40,039 nucleotides of DNA from Verrucomicrobiota bacterium (GCA_027623095.1 JAQBVM010000019.1:1-40039), one strand, 5' to 3'; positions 11,801-20,799 are shown, numbered from the stretch's first letter. Made by a program: numbers and translations. The notes: a model not told the origin generated them from the sequence alone.

Positions 11801-14637
11801 AAGCTAACCTCGTTATTAGGATCATTGAGATCGACGCCAAATGTTCCGGTGATATTGCCGGACCCGTTTTCCACCGTGAGTGATCCAAATGGACCAAAAC
11901 CTATGGCCAAATCGAGATCGGGGGCGGTCAGGGCGGCTTGGGCTTGAAAATTGTTAAGGGTCAGAATCACCCCATTGGCAGATGAACCCGAGGAGGCGCC
12001 GAACATCTCGGCGAAGTCGATGGTGAGATCCACATCCAAATCAAAACTAACGCCCAGAGTCATAGGAAGCGTGCCGGTTATTGGAACACCCGACGTTCCG
12101 AGATCGACGTTAATGCTTGTTGATTCGCTTAAGCCAAATGCAAACCCAAGCGTCAAAGCCGCCCCAGTCAAATCGATCTCAAATTGGGAACTGTCCGCAT
12201 TCGGAGTATCCGAAATACCCATTTGATCCTCCAGAAACTCTTCCAAATTGGGCAAGCTCGTCTCGTTTGAAGCGACGTGAAGTGCGTTGGCGACACTCCC
12301 GAACACATCGAATAATGGAGTGGCCGGTTCGTCAAAAAGTTCATTGGGGCTTTTATTGATTATCGGAATTTTCTGATTCAAAAAAGTACTGACCTGGCCT
12401 TCGATATCCCCCACCAAGCCAGATAACTCAGCAAATGCCGCCGAGGCGAATTCGACCGGATCGATCAATCCCAAAGCAAGAAGGTTCAAAGCACTGTCCG
12501 CTTTGCTCAAAGCCTTGTCGGAAGACATTACCGACTCTGAATAAAGATTTCCGGTCAAGGCTTCCAGCACCTTGGTTTGGGAGTAGGGGTTCTGGACCAG
12601 CCCGACATGGCCGATCGGATCAGTGGCACCAGCATTGGCCTGAGTAATTTCCAAGAGAACGCCACTGTCAAATTCGTCGGTGGCAGAGAATGCCGAAACT
12701 GTGCTATCACCGGCATCCAATCCGGTGATGGTCGAAGTTTCATACCAAACTTCATTTTCACCCGGTAATCGTCCCAAGACATTCTCAAAAGGAAGGATCA
12801 AGTTTTTCAGACCCGCAGAGGGATCCAGTCCCGTGTGCAGACTCACCAAATCGGGTGTGGATTTCTCTTGGCTGAAGTGAATGACCGTATTGGTGACTCC
12901 GGAAACAAATGCATCGGCACCGACGGCATTCAACTCTGCAAGCAAGGCGCTCCCGCCATTTGCAGGGGTTAGAACCAGTGGATTTTCAACATTGTCTTCC
13001 GTCAAATCAAGAAAGGCAAAGGTGGCGAGAAGATCGGTCAAAGTTTCGACATACAGGCCATTGAAATCCGCCTTGTTGGCGGGAAGACCAGCCTGGAGCA
13101 AGGTGGTCCCATCCGGGTTGTTAAGTGTGCCTCCTCCATCGATCCGATCATAAGCGGCGTCAACGAACAGAGCTGCCACTCGAGTTTCAGCTTTTAGATT
13201 ATAGTTGTCCTTCAATAGCCCGTAGGTGGCGCCCGTGCCCTTATTGGGCACACCCGACTGGATCAGGGTGTTGATGGTCGGAGTATCCGCGTTTGCCCCA
13301 TAAGCGGCGCTCTGGATATAGGCCTTGGAAACCAATCCGCCGGTCGAATGAGTGATCATATCGACCTCACTGGGTTTCGATCCGGTGAGAATCTTCCAGG
13401 CGGATGTGGCTTGTTTCAGCCAGTATCCCAGATAATCCAGAGCGGATTCGAAAACATTACCCAAACTAACGCCGGCCGAGTCAAACGCGTCCTGGATCGA
13501 GGCTGCCGTGACATCGCTGAGAATTCCGTCTCCGTCCGTATCATTGGTGTCAGCCACGGTCACTCGCCAATCCCATAGAGCGGCAAAGGCAGTTCCCAGT
13601 ACTCCCGGGGCATTCGTGCCGTTTACATATCCGATATTCTCCAAGGACTGCATGATATCGGAGTAACCATTGCTTAAGGGCTCAAGGGCCAACAAATCAG
13701 GACTGAGTCCCCGATTTAACAAGAAATTATCGAATCCCGCGGGGGTGAGGTCATCCGTTAGAGACCCGGCAAATCCGTGAATAAACAACACCGGGCGATC
13801 GATCAAGGTCTCCACACTGGTGGCTGTCACCGTGCCGCTGGTCCCGGCTTGATTCACAATCGAATCAATACCGCCACCACCATCGACGTTGAAATCGGCG
13901 CTCGCTCCATCATGGATCACCAGAGAATCATCCCCGCTGCCAGCCGTATAAGTGATGCTCCCTCCAGCCACTGGCAGCGAAAGACTCGTCGCCTCCACGA
14001 TCAATTCATCGTCGCCATCTCCGGTCGTCACCGTCAAGTTCTGCAAACCTGCGGCAACCAGCCCAGCCGCCGAAATCGTAACGCTATCGTTGCGATCACT
14101 GATCGAGTCATTTGAACCAGTGTCGATAATGACATTGGCGATATTGAAAAAGGTGACACTCTCAAAGGACTCGCCTCCGCTTGTTCCGGAAATCCGGTTT
14201 TGTCCGGAAGCCGGGCTGTCTATCGTAATGAGGTCGATGCCGGGACTGGCCGGGGCTCCTCCAGGAAACGTAGCCGTACTCGTGTTGAACGTGAGAGTTC
14301 CCCCAGAAGAAATGGTGACGGGTTCCAGGCCGGTAAAGGCCAGCGCCATGGATTGGTCGCCATCTTGGAATTGGATCGCCGCGGAATCGGTTCCGATGGC
14401 AGTGTAGGAGATGGAGACCGATCCGTTGCCCTCGAAGTTCAAGATGTCAAACCCACCGGCGCCTCCGTGGTACTCAATGCCCCCTTCCAGCCAAAAAGGA
14501 TTTGAAAAATCGACGCTGAAAGTATCGTCCTGATCACTGGCTCCGTTGATCTGGATCGAGCTTGTGGAGGTCAGGGGCTGCCTGGTTACTTCCGTCCCTG
14601 TGGACTTATCAATCAACAGTAGATCCTGGCCATCGAA
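1..14637 (-). CDS. Giant repeat-rich surface protein with embedded alpha/beta-hydrolase domain, main part (runs off left edge)
   Basis: This frame has no stop for 4,879 codons and leaves the window at position 1. It is in the same frame as the LEPR-XLL segment upstream, separated only by one TAG, so the two are read here as one gene. Order from the N-terminus: a beta-rich stretch starting FDGQDLLLIDKSTG; a lipase-like domain (about 13800-12600); a linker; eleven repeats of about 126-130 residues (11600-7560); a less regular beta-rich part (7560-6250); shorter repeats (6250-2830); and RTX-like Gly/Asp/Asn motifs such as GNNIVLGDDG to the edge. Known family behaviour: such proteins are secreted or surface adhesins whose RTX motifs bind calcium. 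Adhesion or extracellular lipid/ester hydrolysis is an inference. If the TAG is real and not read through, the first in-frame ATG after it is at 14349. The C-terminus and any secretion signal lie outside the window. Confidence 0.85.
3280..4470 (-). repeat. Four DDTGDG-NTGLLT repeats in the giant protein
   Basis: Units of about 105-130 residues carry LNVDDTGDGASNTGLLT, LTGLGMGDSSKGI.YASVESL and LGSGSDTFNIQST, followed by a VNVGS...ISGKL segment. The DDTGD motifs lie near 4437, 4120, 3808 and 3424. The unit nearest the C-terminus is the most diverged (GDTNPNTGLLTGTTVTGLDLG). Confidence 0.75.
5000..5500 (-). repeat. NTFTVSxWTG repeats in the giant protein
   Basis: Three consecutive units of about 180 bp contain ANLTGGGSANTFTVSSWTG, then LNGNGGTDTV, then a DRSFTLSDSSLGRSGL-like segment and LSSVEVANL. 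The last unit passes into a GGSDTYTVNV segment. The pattern is that of short beta-solenoid-type repeats. Confidence 0.7.
7560..11640 (-). repeat. Eleven tandem repeats of about 126-130 residues in the giant protein
   Basis: Each unit carries VFVQFSNP..TVSAGTTISVG, YTF..AIA.NTVAF.V.GL.ADVGGVFKLSGD, VAVGNNVTVR.E and VELANADFGLIAG..KFVFELKNG. The GLIAG-equivalent codons fall at 7621, 7999, 8383, 8761, 9145, 9523, 9907, 10297, 10687, 11077 and 11452. The spacings are 378, 384, 378, 384, 378, 384, 390, 390, 390 and 375 bp, all multiples of three. The 384-bp units have two extra residues (NPSPTST in place of GPTTT). The 390-bp units form a separate subfamily with VRVLGTEIF and PIDKDDIDADAV. Neighbouring units are close to identical in places, for example 7968-8024 and 8352-8408, which suggests recent duplication. 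Confidence 0.9.
12600..13800 (-). other. Alpha/beta-hydrolase (PGAP1/LCAT/lipase-like) domain inside the giant protein
   Basis: The domain opens with DRPVLFIHGFAGS at 13800, the beta-strand plus HG oxyanion motif of lipases. The nucleophile elbow is DMITHSTGGLVSKA, with the candidate Ser codon at 13345-13347. A candidate acid lies in AGDSTVSAFSA, which resembles the GDGTVP..SA motif (Asp codon 12706-12708). A candidate His lies in GHVGLVQNP (codon 12607-12609), followed by a helix like the V...I...L end of this fold. The order Ser-Asp-His and the spacing (about 212 and 32 residues) fit the fold. Activity and substrate are not shown by the sequence; ester or lipid hydrolysis is inferred. Confidence 0.75.
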
Positions 14638-14640
14638 CTA
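14638..14640 (-). other. In-frame amber codon interrupting the giant gene
   Basis: CTA on the plus strand reads TAG on the minus strand, exactly in the frame of both flanking segments. The codons around it are CTC GTG CTC TAG TTC GAT GGC. No frame change is needed to join the two sides, and no other stop occurs in this frame down to position 1. A point mutation, an assembly error, or readthrough would each explain it. Confidence 0.9.
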
Positions 14641-15300
14641 GAGCACGAGGTCGCTCGGACCGGAGGCAGGTATGTCGTAAACGAATTGAGAAGGGCCGTT
14701 TTCACCCCCGTTGGAAAGCAAAAAGGAATCAGCCGCCCTGTAGGCGTCCTCATCCTGAGTTAGGTTTTCACTCGAATGGTTCACACCCTGCGGGGGAGGA
14801 TTTGCGCCCAACAACGTTTCTATAAGTATTGAAGTGAAAGTAGCTTGCGAAATGTCTGCGCTAGATGAAGACTCATCCAGAGCCTCAGGAACGGGCGATT
14901 TAGATCCATTCTCAAACCCAGGGTCCGCTTGCACGGTTTCAGAGGAGGCGTCCCGGTTTGGGTGGTTTTCAGAAGCGGAGGCTTCAATCGCCTCGCCCAT
15001 TGGGTCACCGCCAGCAGCCGATTCAACGCCAGCCTGAGCGTCAATATCCGGCTGAAGTTCCTCAGCGTTTTCGAACATATCCACAAAGGCGCTTTGGCTC
15101 GACGAAAGGGATGTCGAATGCTGATCGTTGATCGAATTGTCCGCAGTGTCAAAAACCTCGTCAACGGTCGTTTGCCGGTCGAACATTTCCACCCGATTAC
15201 CGTCTCCAGGACCAGCGGGCGCCAATCCTGAAAAGCCGTCAGCGGACAGGAGCAGCCGGGGCTCCAACGCCTCTAGAATATAGTCGTTCTTCCCACTCAT
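14638..15300 (-). CDS. LEPR-XLL N-terminal segment of the giant protein, ended by in-frame TAG
   Basis: The 220 codons begin MSGKNDYILEALEPRLLLSADG, with the LEPRLLL motif at residues 12-18. That is the canonical N-terminal position of the LEPR-XLL domain found at the start of very large exported proteins of Planctomycetes, Verrucomicrobia and some Gammaproteobacteria. The rest is acidic, Ser/Asn/Glu-rich and low in complexity, as expected for a linker. The frame stops at TAG after the residues SDLVL, and the same frame continues immediately with FDGQDLLLID. As a free 220-residue product it would carry only the motif and a linker, so it is better seen as the 5' end of the giant gene. The ATG at 15300 is chosen because the motif follows it at the usual distance. 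No clear Shine-Dalgarno precedes it. Confidence 0.85.
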   Translation of the reverse strand: MSGKNDYILEALEPRLLLSADGFSGLAPAGPGDGNRVEMFDRQTTVDEVFDTADNSINDQHSTSLSSSQSAFVDMFENAEELQPDIDAQAGVESAAGGDPMGEAIEASASENHPNRDASSETVQADPGFENGSKSPVPEALDESSSSADISQATFTSILIETLLGANPPPQGVNHSSENLTQDEDAYRAADSFLLSNGGENGPSQFVYDIPASGPSDLVL

Positions 15301-15593
15301 TCCAGACGCAATTAATTTGGTACCGCACTTAAGGCCATATCACACGGGAACAGTAAACTTCCGGAGCTCCGTTCGAATTGGGACCGTTTTTAGCGGCCTG
15401 ACCTCCAGACGTCAATTGGAAAACAGGAAACATTTTATCGCCTTAGCGAGGAAGTAGGAATAGCCGCCGCTGACTCATTCTTTGTTCCGTCGGCAAGGGT
15501 GGTCAGGGTTTTCGGCAAGTTTGGCGAGAACATGACCAAGGTCAGCGAGCGTTCCTTGACGGTTCGAATCAGAGTTGTTCAACGTTCTCAATC
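15301..15593. other. Intergenic region upstream of the giant gene
   Basis: This is the only space for the promoter of the giant gene. No convincing promoter, operator or RNA structure was recognised. No Shine-Dalgarno is seen just before the ATG at 15300. Confidence 0.5.
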
Positions 15594-15920
15594 ATGAATC
15601 GCCCCTCCTCCATCTCAAAACCCGCTTTGATTCTCGCGGCGGCGGTTTCTCCAATCCAGCTCGGCTGCCTATGCTTTTTCCGTTCTCGGTTTTCCGGCCA
15701 TCACGAGCGCCCAATCACCCAACAAAAACCTCAATCTCGCAATCATCCGAGCCGGTGGACGCGGCGCCGACAACACCGGGTCGGTGAAGTCCTAGAACAT
15801 TATGGCGCTCTGCGACGTAAACGCCGACAATTTGCGCCGCGCCGCCCAACCGCTTCCGGGCGCCCGGACATATCAAGATTTCAGAAAACTTTACGAGAAT
15901 ATCGCAAGGGTTGGAGTCTT
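15594..15920 (+). pseudogene. Remnant of the N-terminal part of a Gfo/Idh/MocA family oxidoreductase
   Basis: From 15661 one frame reads AYAFSVLGFPAITSAQSP, then NLNLAIIRAGGRGADNTGS, then a TAG at 15793-15795, then NIMALCDVNADNLRRAA and GARTYQDFRKLYENIA. This is the NAD(P)-binding Rossmann N-terminus of secreted Gfo/Idh/MocA proteins; the usual IGAGGRG is here IRAGGRG, with the first dinucleotide-loop Gly changed to Arg. The presumed start and signal (ATG 15594, MNRPSSISKPALILAAAVSP) is in another frame, so a frameshift lies near 15640-15660. Similarity ends near 15907, and the rest of the domain and the whole C-terminal domain are missing next to the 3' end of the convergent FG-GAP gene. The gene is dead: frameshift, stop and truncation. 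Confidence 0.8.
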
Positions 15921-15922
15921 AG

Positions 15923-18900
15923 CTAATCCTCAATCCGAATTACAACCTGGCCGGCAGTCGCTGACGGGCGGATCACGGTGGATTGTCCGCTTGGCCAGCG
16001 AACCTCGACTCTCTCGATCGACGCTTCAGCTCTGTCGAAGTAAAGCACCGCCGCGGACTGCGAGAGATAGCCCCCGCCGCCGTAAATCTCCGAAGTCTGC
16101 TTTCGGCCTCCAGCCTGGAAGACCGCCACTCGCGCGCCTACTCCCGCGGGATTCCCGGCCGCTCCCTTCAATCGGACTGCCAGAGGTTTCACCCCGCGCC
16201 CGCCGCGATTCTCAAACAGAAGCAGCCGCCCATTGTTCTGTGTGACCGCCAAATCGGGCCATCCATCCCCGTTGAAATCACATACAGTTAGCCCTTTTGC
16301 GTCGCCGTCAATGACCAGGCCGGTTTCGTCGTTCCGAACCACTTGAAACAGGTCTCTCGCGTCCGTCTTCAGTGTCACACCGATTCCGCCCCGCCACAAA
16401 CCGGTCTCTGGTTCCCGGCTAAACAGGTTTTCAACAACTTGAATCTCGATCATTGCGTCCCCGTCCAACTCGGTGGCAACCACGCCAAATCCCGGAGACG
16501 TCTGGGCGAATCTGGGAAACGAGCGCCAGGTGAAGCGTGCGTGACCGTCATTGATCAAAATGCCCGATTCGAAGTGGTTGGCCTCCAGCCGGATTGCGTT
16601 CTTCAAACGTTCAGTCGTGTAGATTGCCTCCAATGTCGCGACTCCATAACTGCGGTGGTTGGGAAAGCGCGCGCCTAATGGCTCCAATGCCGAGGTGCTT
16701 CGGCTCAATCCCCGAATCGGTATCAATCCGGATTCGGAATTTTCCGCTTCAATGATCAATTTCCGCCCGCTCCCATCCATATCACCGTAGAATAGGATCG
16801 CCGGATTTTCGATGGTCGGGGTTCCGTACTTCGTATTCAGACCGGCATTCATCACCACGTAGTCGATGTCGCCATCCCGATCCAAATCGACTCCATTGAC
16901 CGAATTCCACCAACCGATCCGCTGTTGCAGCCCAGCGATTTCCGTCTGATCCTGAAGCCCGCCGCCGGTGTTGGCGAAGAATTTGACCGGCCCCCACTCG
17001 CACGCAACCAAAAGGTCCAACCAACCGTCGCCGTTCGCATCCGACCAGAGCGCGCCCGTTACCATTCCCGCACGCTTAAGCCCCGGAGCAAGCTCGTCCG
17101 TGATATCAGTGAAAACCCCGTTGTCATTTCGGAGTAATTGGCTATCCGGAATCTCAGGATATTTACCCGGTACGACGCGTCCTCCCACAAACAGATCCAG
17201 ATCTCCGTCACGATCAAAATCACCGGCAACTGCGACTCCGCTCGAATTGCGCGCGGCTGGAAGTGTGCCGCCCGAAGCTCGGGCGAAACGGCCAGCGCCC
17301 TCATTTCGATACAAGCGATCTTCCAACAACGGTGCGCCGGGCTCACACTCCACACTTCCGCTCGTCACCAGCAAATCAAGATCCCCATCACGGTCGGCAT
17401 CGATCCAAAGCGCCGCCATATCTTCAAAATCCATGTCCGCATCAAACAACGCTGCGGATTCGGCACTGACGGCGAATCTGCCATTGCCTTGGTTTAAGAA
17501 AAGGCGGCCTCCCTGCCCTGACGCTCCCGACACAAACAAATCGTCATCGCCGTCTCCATCTGCGTCTCCCCAAGCCATTCCACCGCCCAACCGCGAATGT
17601 TTGGCGGAAAGCAAAGGCTGTCGCTGGAAATCATCGTAGGGCTTCTCCCGATGTTCGAACTTCAACCCCGCTTTTAGAGCCACTTCACTGAATTGCGTTT
17701 CAGGGCGGGCCACCCTTTCCTCTCCCGATTCCACTGATTCGGACGGTTCAGTAATGGTGTATCGAAGGTCTGACGCGAGCCCCGAAAACGACTGCTCTCG
17801 CCCGCTGGGCCATGTTACCGAAAGCCTGTCGATGATCTCAGCGCCGCCCAAACCGAAATGCAACACCGGTTCGTTGCTCGATAGGAATCCAGTCACTGGA
17901 TTCATTTGGCGAATCTGCTTTCCGCCCGAAGCGGTTTCCAGGCGCACAACAGCGCCCGTGCCGCTCCGGTTGCTGACCGTTCCACGCAATTGAATCATGA
18001 CACGATGCCCGCGGGTTCCTCGATTACGATAGATGCTCACGGGTTCATCGAGGTTCGCAACCACAAGATCCAAATCGCCATCGCCGTCCAAATCGCCATA
18101 GGCCGCGCTGTAACTCATCCCAACGTGGTCCAAACCCCAGTTCCGGCTTGAATCCACGAAATGAAGGTCGCCCTCATTCCGAAACGCTAGGTTCTGTTCT
18201 TTCAGGAGAGGCATGTCTTTCCAAATATCCCATTCGGTACGCCCAATGAGCATGCCGGGAGGGACGGGAAAATCGGCATCCGTGTTCATCCGAGACGAGC
18301 CATTGGTGGCAAAAAGATCGACGCGGCCGTCGTTGTCGAAATCGGCCATTTTCACCGCCCAAGTCCAATCGGTTTTCGCGAGTCCCGCCATAAACGCGAT
18401 CTCCATAAACCGGCCTGTTCCCGTGTTCAGGAATACGCAGTTGCGCATCGACTGCCGCGGCCACGCGTTTTCCAGAAACCATCGGCGATCACCCAAATCC
18501 CCCATGGCGATCATCGTTTTGAAGTGGGTTGTCGCAGCCATATCGGCGCTCATGAAATCGAGCAGGCCATCGTTGTTCAGGTCCGCGCAATCGGCGCCCA
18601 TGGAAGACCATGTCGTAAAAGGCATCACTGCGGCGATCACGTCGGTGAATGTTCCGTTGCCATTATTGCGGTACAGATGGTCGGGATCCGTGAAATCGTT
18701 CCCAACATACAGATCAACCCACCCGTCGTTGTCGTAATCCCACCAAGTCGCCGAATATCCATGACCGCGCTCCCGAATACCCGCTTCCCGGCTTACGTCG
18801 GAGAACGTTCCATTGCCGTTGTTTCGGAAAAGATAATCCGCCCTCCCGCACGTATCGGCAGTGTAGTTGTTTGGCCCGACCTGGCGCAAATCGTAATACT

Positions 18901-19801
18901 TCTCAAATTCAGGCAAAACAAACGGCTTGCCGTTCTTGAATCCCACGGGAGGCCTGTCCGGGCGCCCTTCGGGCTGATAATACCGGTGGGTTAAAACGAA
19001 AACGTCCAGATCGCCGTCGTTGTCGTAATCGGCGAAAGCGGGCATGAGACTCGCATCAACCAAGTCCAGTCCAAAACGCCGTGCGGATTCGATGAATCGT
19101 TTCCCGTTTCCCTCGTTCAGAAAAAGTTGATTGGGCGCATCGTAGTTGCACACGTAAATGTCCAGATCGCCGTCATTGTCGATATCCACCATCGCGGCCC
19201 CCGCGCCCCATGCCTCTCCACCGCTCACCTGCGCACCCTCAGTTATGTCGTTGAACTTCAAGTCCCCCGCTTGCACATAAAGACGGTTCTTCCCGGGACC
19301 GCTCACGAGAAACAGGTCCGGTCGCCCGTCCCCGCTCACGTCTCCAATACAGACGCCTCCGCAAACAAACCCGGAAAGATTTAGAAGACTCAATGGGTGG
19401 TTCGTCAGGAACGAATTGACGAAATCAACGCCTGTCCGATCGGAGGAGAGACTTTCAAATAGTGGCAGCACCGCGGTCGAATCGTCCCGCGGGGAGAGCG
19501 CTTCAGATACGATCGAACCGGGCTCCAGCGGCGCCTGTGCGGGAGCCAGACGCTCTTGAACCGGAGGAGTAGTCGATGGACGGCAACCGGCCCCCGGAAC
19601 GATAAGAAAACCAATCGACGCGCCAGCCAGAATGGCGGCCAAAAACCTGCCCGGAATCCCGCCGCGCCGGTCCACGACGCAATGAGAGCAGTTTTCTTTC
19701 TCGCAAGAATTGCCCTGTGCCATTGTCATGAGCTGTCGCCAAGAATACTTTGCTCGTCGCATCGCCAAAAACCAATCGAATCGGTTGCCAGCAATTCTCA
19801 T
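15923..19801 (-). CDS. FG-GAP/VCBS repeat protein with two ASPIC/UnbV domains, probable lipoprotein
   Basis: The frame is 1,292 codons. It holds many Asp-rich FG-GAP/VCBS blades with DxDxDGxxDL calcium-loop motifs (for example DIDNDGDLDIYVCN, DYDNDGWVDLYVGN, DADGDGDDDLFVSG). An ASPIC/UnbV domain lies near residues 590-690 (GTGAVVRLETASGGKQIRQ, FGLGG, VTWPSG), then a second set of blades, then a second ASPIC/UnbV domain at the C-terminus (GVGARVAVFQAGGRKQTSE, VEVRWPSG). The layout looks like two protein units fused or duplicated. A hydrophobic segment ends in VPGAGC with Cys73, a weak lipobox, so export with a lipid anchor is likely. The start is uncertain: the first four codons lie inside a palindromic repeat, so ATG at 19762, 19729 or 19723, or GTG near 19675, are better candidates. 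The family is extracellular or periplasmic; its function here is unknown. Confidence 0.85.
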   Translation of the reverse strand: MRIAGNRFDWFLAMRRAKYSWRQLMTMAQGNSCEKENCSHCVVDRRGGIPGRFLAAILAGASIGFLIVPGAGCRPSTTPPVQERLAPAQAPLEPGSIVSEALSPRDDSTAVLPLFESLSSDRTGVDFVNSFLTNHPLSLLNLSGFVCGGVCIGDVSGDGRPDLFLVSGPGKNRLYVQAGDLKFNDITEGAQVSGGEAWGAGAAMVDIDNDGDLDIYVCNYDAPNQLFLNEGNGKRFIESARRFGLDLVDASLMPAFADYDNDGDLDVFVLTHRYYQPEGRPDRPPVGFKNGKPFVLPEFEKYYDLRQVGPNNYTADTCGRADYLFRNNGNGTFSDVSREAGIRERGHGYSATWWDYDNDGWVDLYVGNDFTDPDHLYRNNGNGTFTDVIAAVMPFTTWSSMGADCADLNNDGLLDFMSADMAATTHFKTMIAMGDLGDRRWFLENAWPRQSMRNCVFLNTGTGRFMEIAFMAGLAKTDWTWAVKMADFDNDGRVDLFATNGSSRMNTDADFPVPPGMLIGRTEWDIWKDMPLLKEQNLAFRNEGDLHFVDSSRNWGLDHVGMSYSAAYGDLDGDGDLDLVVANLDEPVSIYRNRGTRGHRVMIQLRGTVSNRSGTGAVVRLETASGGKQIRQMNPVTGFLSSNEPVLHFGLGGAEIIDRLSVTWPSGREQSFSGLASDLRYTITEPSESVESGEERVARPETQFSEVALKAGLKFEHREKPYDDFQRQPLLSAKHSRLGGGMAWGDADGDGDDDLFVSGASGQGGRLFLNQGNGRFAVSAESAALFDADMDFEDMAALWIDADRDGDLDLLVTSGSVECEPGAPLLEDRLYRNEGAGRFARASGGTLPAARNSSGVAVAGDFDRDGDLDLFVGGRVVPGKYPEIPDSQLLRNDNGVFTDITDELAPGLKRAGMVTGALWSDANGDGWLDLLVACEWGPVKFFANTGGGLQDQTEIAGLQQRIGWWNSVNGVDLDRDGDIDYVVMNAGLNTKYGTPTIENPAILFYGDMDGSGRKLIIEAENSESGLIPIRGLSRSTSALEPLGARFPNHRSYGVATLEAIYTTERLKNAIRLEANHFESGILINDGHARFTWRSFPRFAQTSPGFGVVATELDGDAMIEIQVVENLFSREPETGLWRGGIGVTLKTDARDLFQVVRNDETGLVIDGDAKGLTVCDFNGDGWPDLAVTQNNGRLLLFENRGGRGVKPLAVRLKGAAGNPAGVGARVAVFQAGGRKQTSEIYGGGGYLSQSAAVLYFDRAEASIERVEVRWPSGQSTVIRPSATAGQVVIRIED

Positions 19802-19910
19802 TTTGAAGTGTATGTAGTCCCGGCTTCAGCCGGCCACCGCGAAAAACCGGCTAAAGCCGGGACTACGAGCGGGGCGCGAATTGAACCTTCCGCCAAAATG
19901 AGAATTGCTG
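19790..19910. repeat. Composite palindromic REP-like element
   Basis: The outer arms are CAGCAATTCTCATTTTG (19790-19806) and its complement CAAAATGAGAATTGCTG (19894-19910). Nested inside are GTAGTCCCGGCTTCAGCCGG (from about 19815) and CCGGCTAAAGCCGGGACTAC (to about 19866). The inner pair forms a hairpin with a short loop. Such elements are dispersed REP-type repeats in many bacterial genomes; a second copy is not present in this window. The left outer arm overlaps the longest possible start of the FG-GAP gene. Confidence 0.75.
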
Positions 19911-20116
19911 AACTGTTGCGCAAATCTAAATGGCCCGCCTTCGAGAACAAAGGTTATTCGCTCAAGCGGTTCCTGCGCGGCCTCTCGCCGACCGGTCTCC
20001 AGCAACGGAGAGACAAATCGCCGTTCGTCATTGCCTTTGGCCCGTGCCTGTGGCTGAGTTTGTCAGGGCTACGTTGCCTATTCGATTTATGTTTACCGAT
20101 CGTCCACAGAATACCC

Positions 20117-20512
20117 ATGTCCCTCGACCTCAACATACTAATTGAACGGTGGTTTGCGGTCGGCTGGCTTGTTTTCGGCCTTTCGCATCTGCTCTATCCA
20201 GCCAAATGGGCCGCTCTCTTCCTGCCATTGCGAGAGCGCGAAACGGGTGGCTTATTGCTGGGCACGTTCAACTTGCTCCTAGGCCTGTTCGTCATTTTGG
20301 GGCACAATGTTTGGACTTGGAGCATTCCGGTAATCGTTACCTTGGCCGGATGGATTATGACCCTCAAGAGCATCATATATCTTTTATTTCCACGCGCACT
20401 CGCTCGGGTGATGCCCCCTGCTGAGCGGCTGCAGATAGGATTCAGAATTGCGGGTGCGGTCGCAATTCTGTTGGGCGCTTTGTTGGCATATGATTCCTTC
20501 TGCCGAGGATAG
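20117..20512 (+). CDS. Small integral membrane protein of unknown function
   Basis: The 131-residue product starts MSLDLNILIERWFAVGWLVFGLSHLLYP and has about four hydrophobic segments (residues roughly 10-28, 44-64, 67-90 and 108-128). The short polar loops include LPLRERETGG and the basic ALARVMPPAERLQ. It has no recognised catalytic motif. The ATG at 20117 is chosen because the hydrophobic pattern begins there; the frame is open far upstream, but that part runs through the palindromic repeat and looks non-coding. The gene stands alone, between the divergent FG-GAP gene and a secreted-protein gene. Confidence 0.65.
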   Translation: MSLDLNILIERWFAVGWLVFGLSHLLYPAKWAALFLPLRERETGGLLLGTFNLLLGLFVILGHNVWTWSIPVIVTLAGWIMTLKSIIYLLFPRALARVMPPAERLQIGFRIAGAVAILLGALLAYDSFCRG

Positions 20513-20799
20513 AGAATCTTCGCGAAATCGAATGCCTCTCCAAAACCGACACATCCGACGGTAGTGAACGGACAAGGGCCGTCACGGTGGCCTCGGGATT
20601 GGGACCGGCATGCCGCAGATGAGCGGCGTCGCGGCTGCTGCATGGCAGGCGGCGCCGACGCACCTACTCTAACATGAGACGATTGCACCTTATCGAAATT
20701 GAAGACCAGGATTGGTGCCCGCACTCGATTCGGGACGCTGCCACCGATTCCCATTACGTACTGGATTGGAGTGCCGATTAAAGAAACCGCCAAACACCC

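Noticed and set aside
53-14500. Many plus-strand open frames of 60-250 codons opposite the giant gene
   Set aside because: They are rich in Pro, Ser, Thr and Val, repeat with the giant gene's repeats and have no domain; they are the antisense shadow of its Gly/Asp/Asn-rich codons.
19556-20116. Long upstream extension of the small membrane protein frame
   Set aside because: It runs through the antisense of the FG-GAP gene and through the palindromic repeat; the hydrophobic pattern begins only at 20117.
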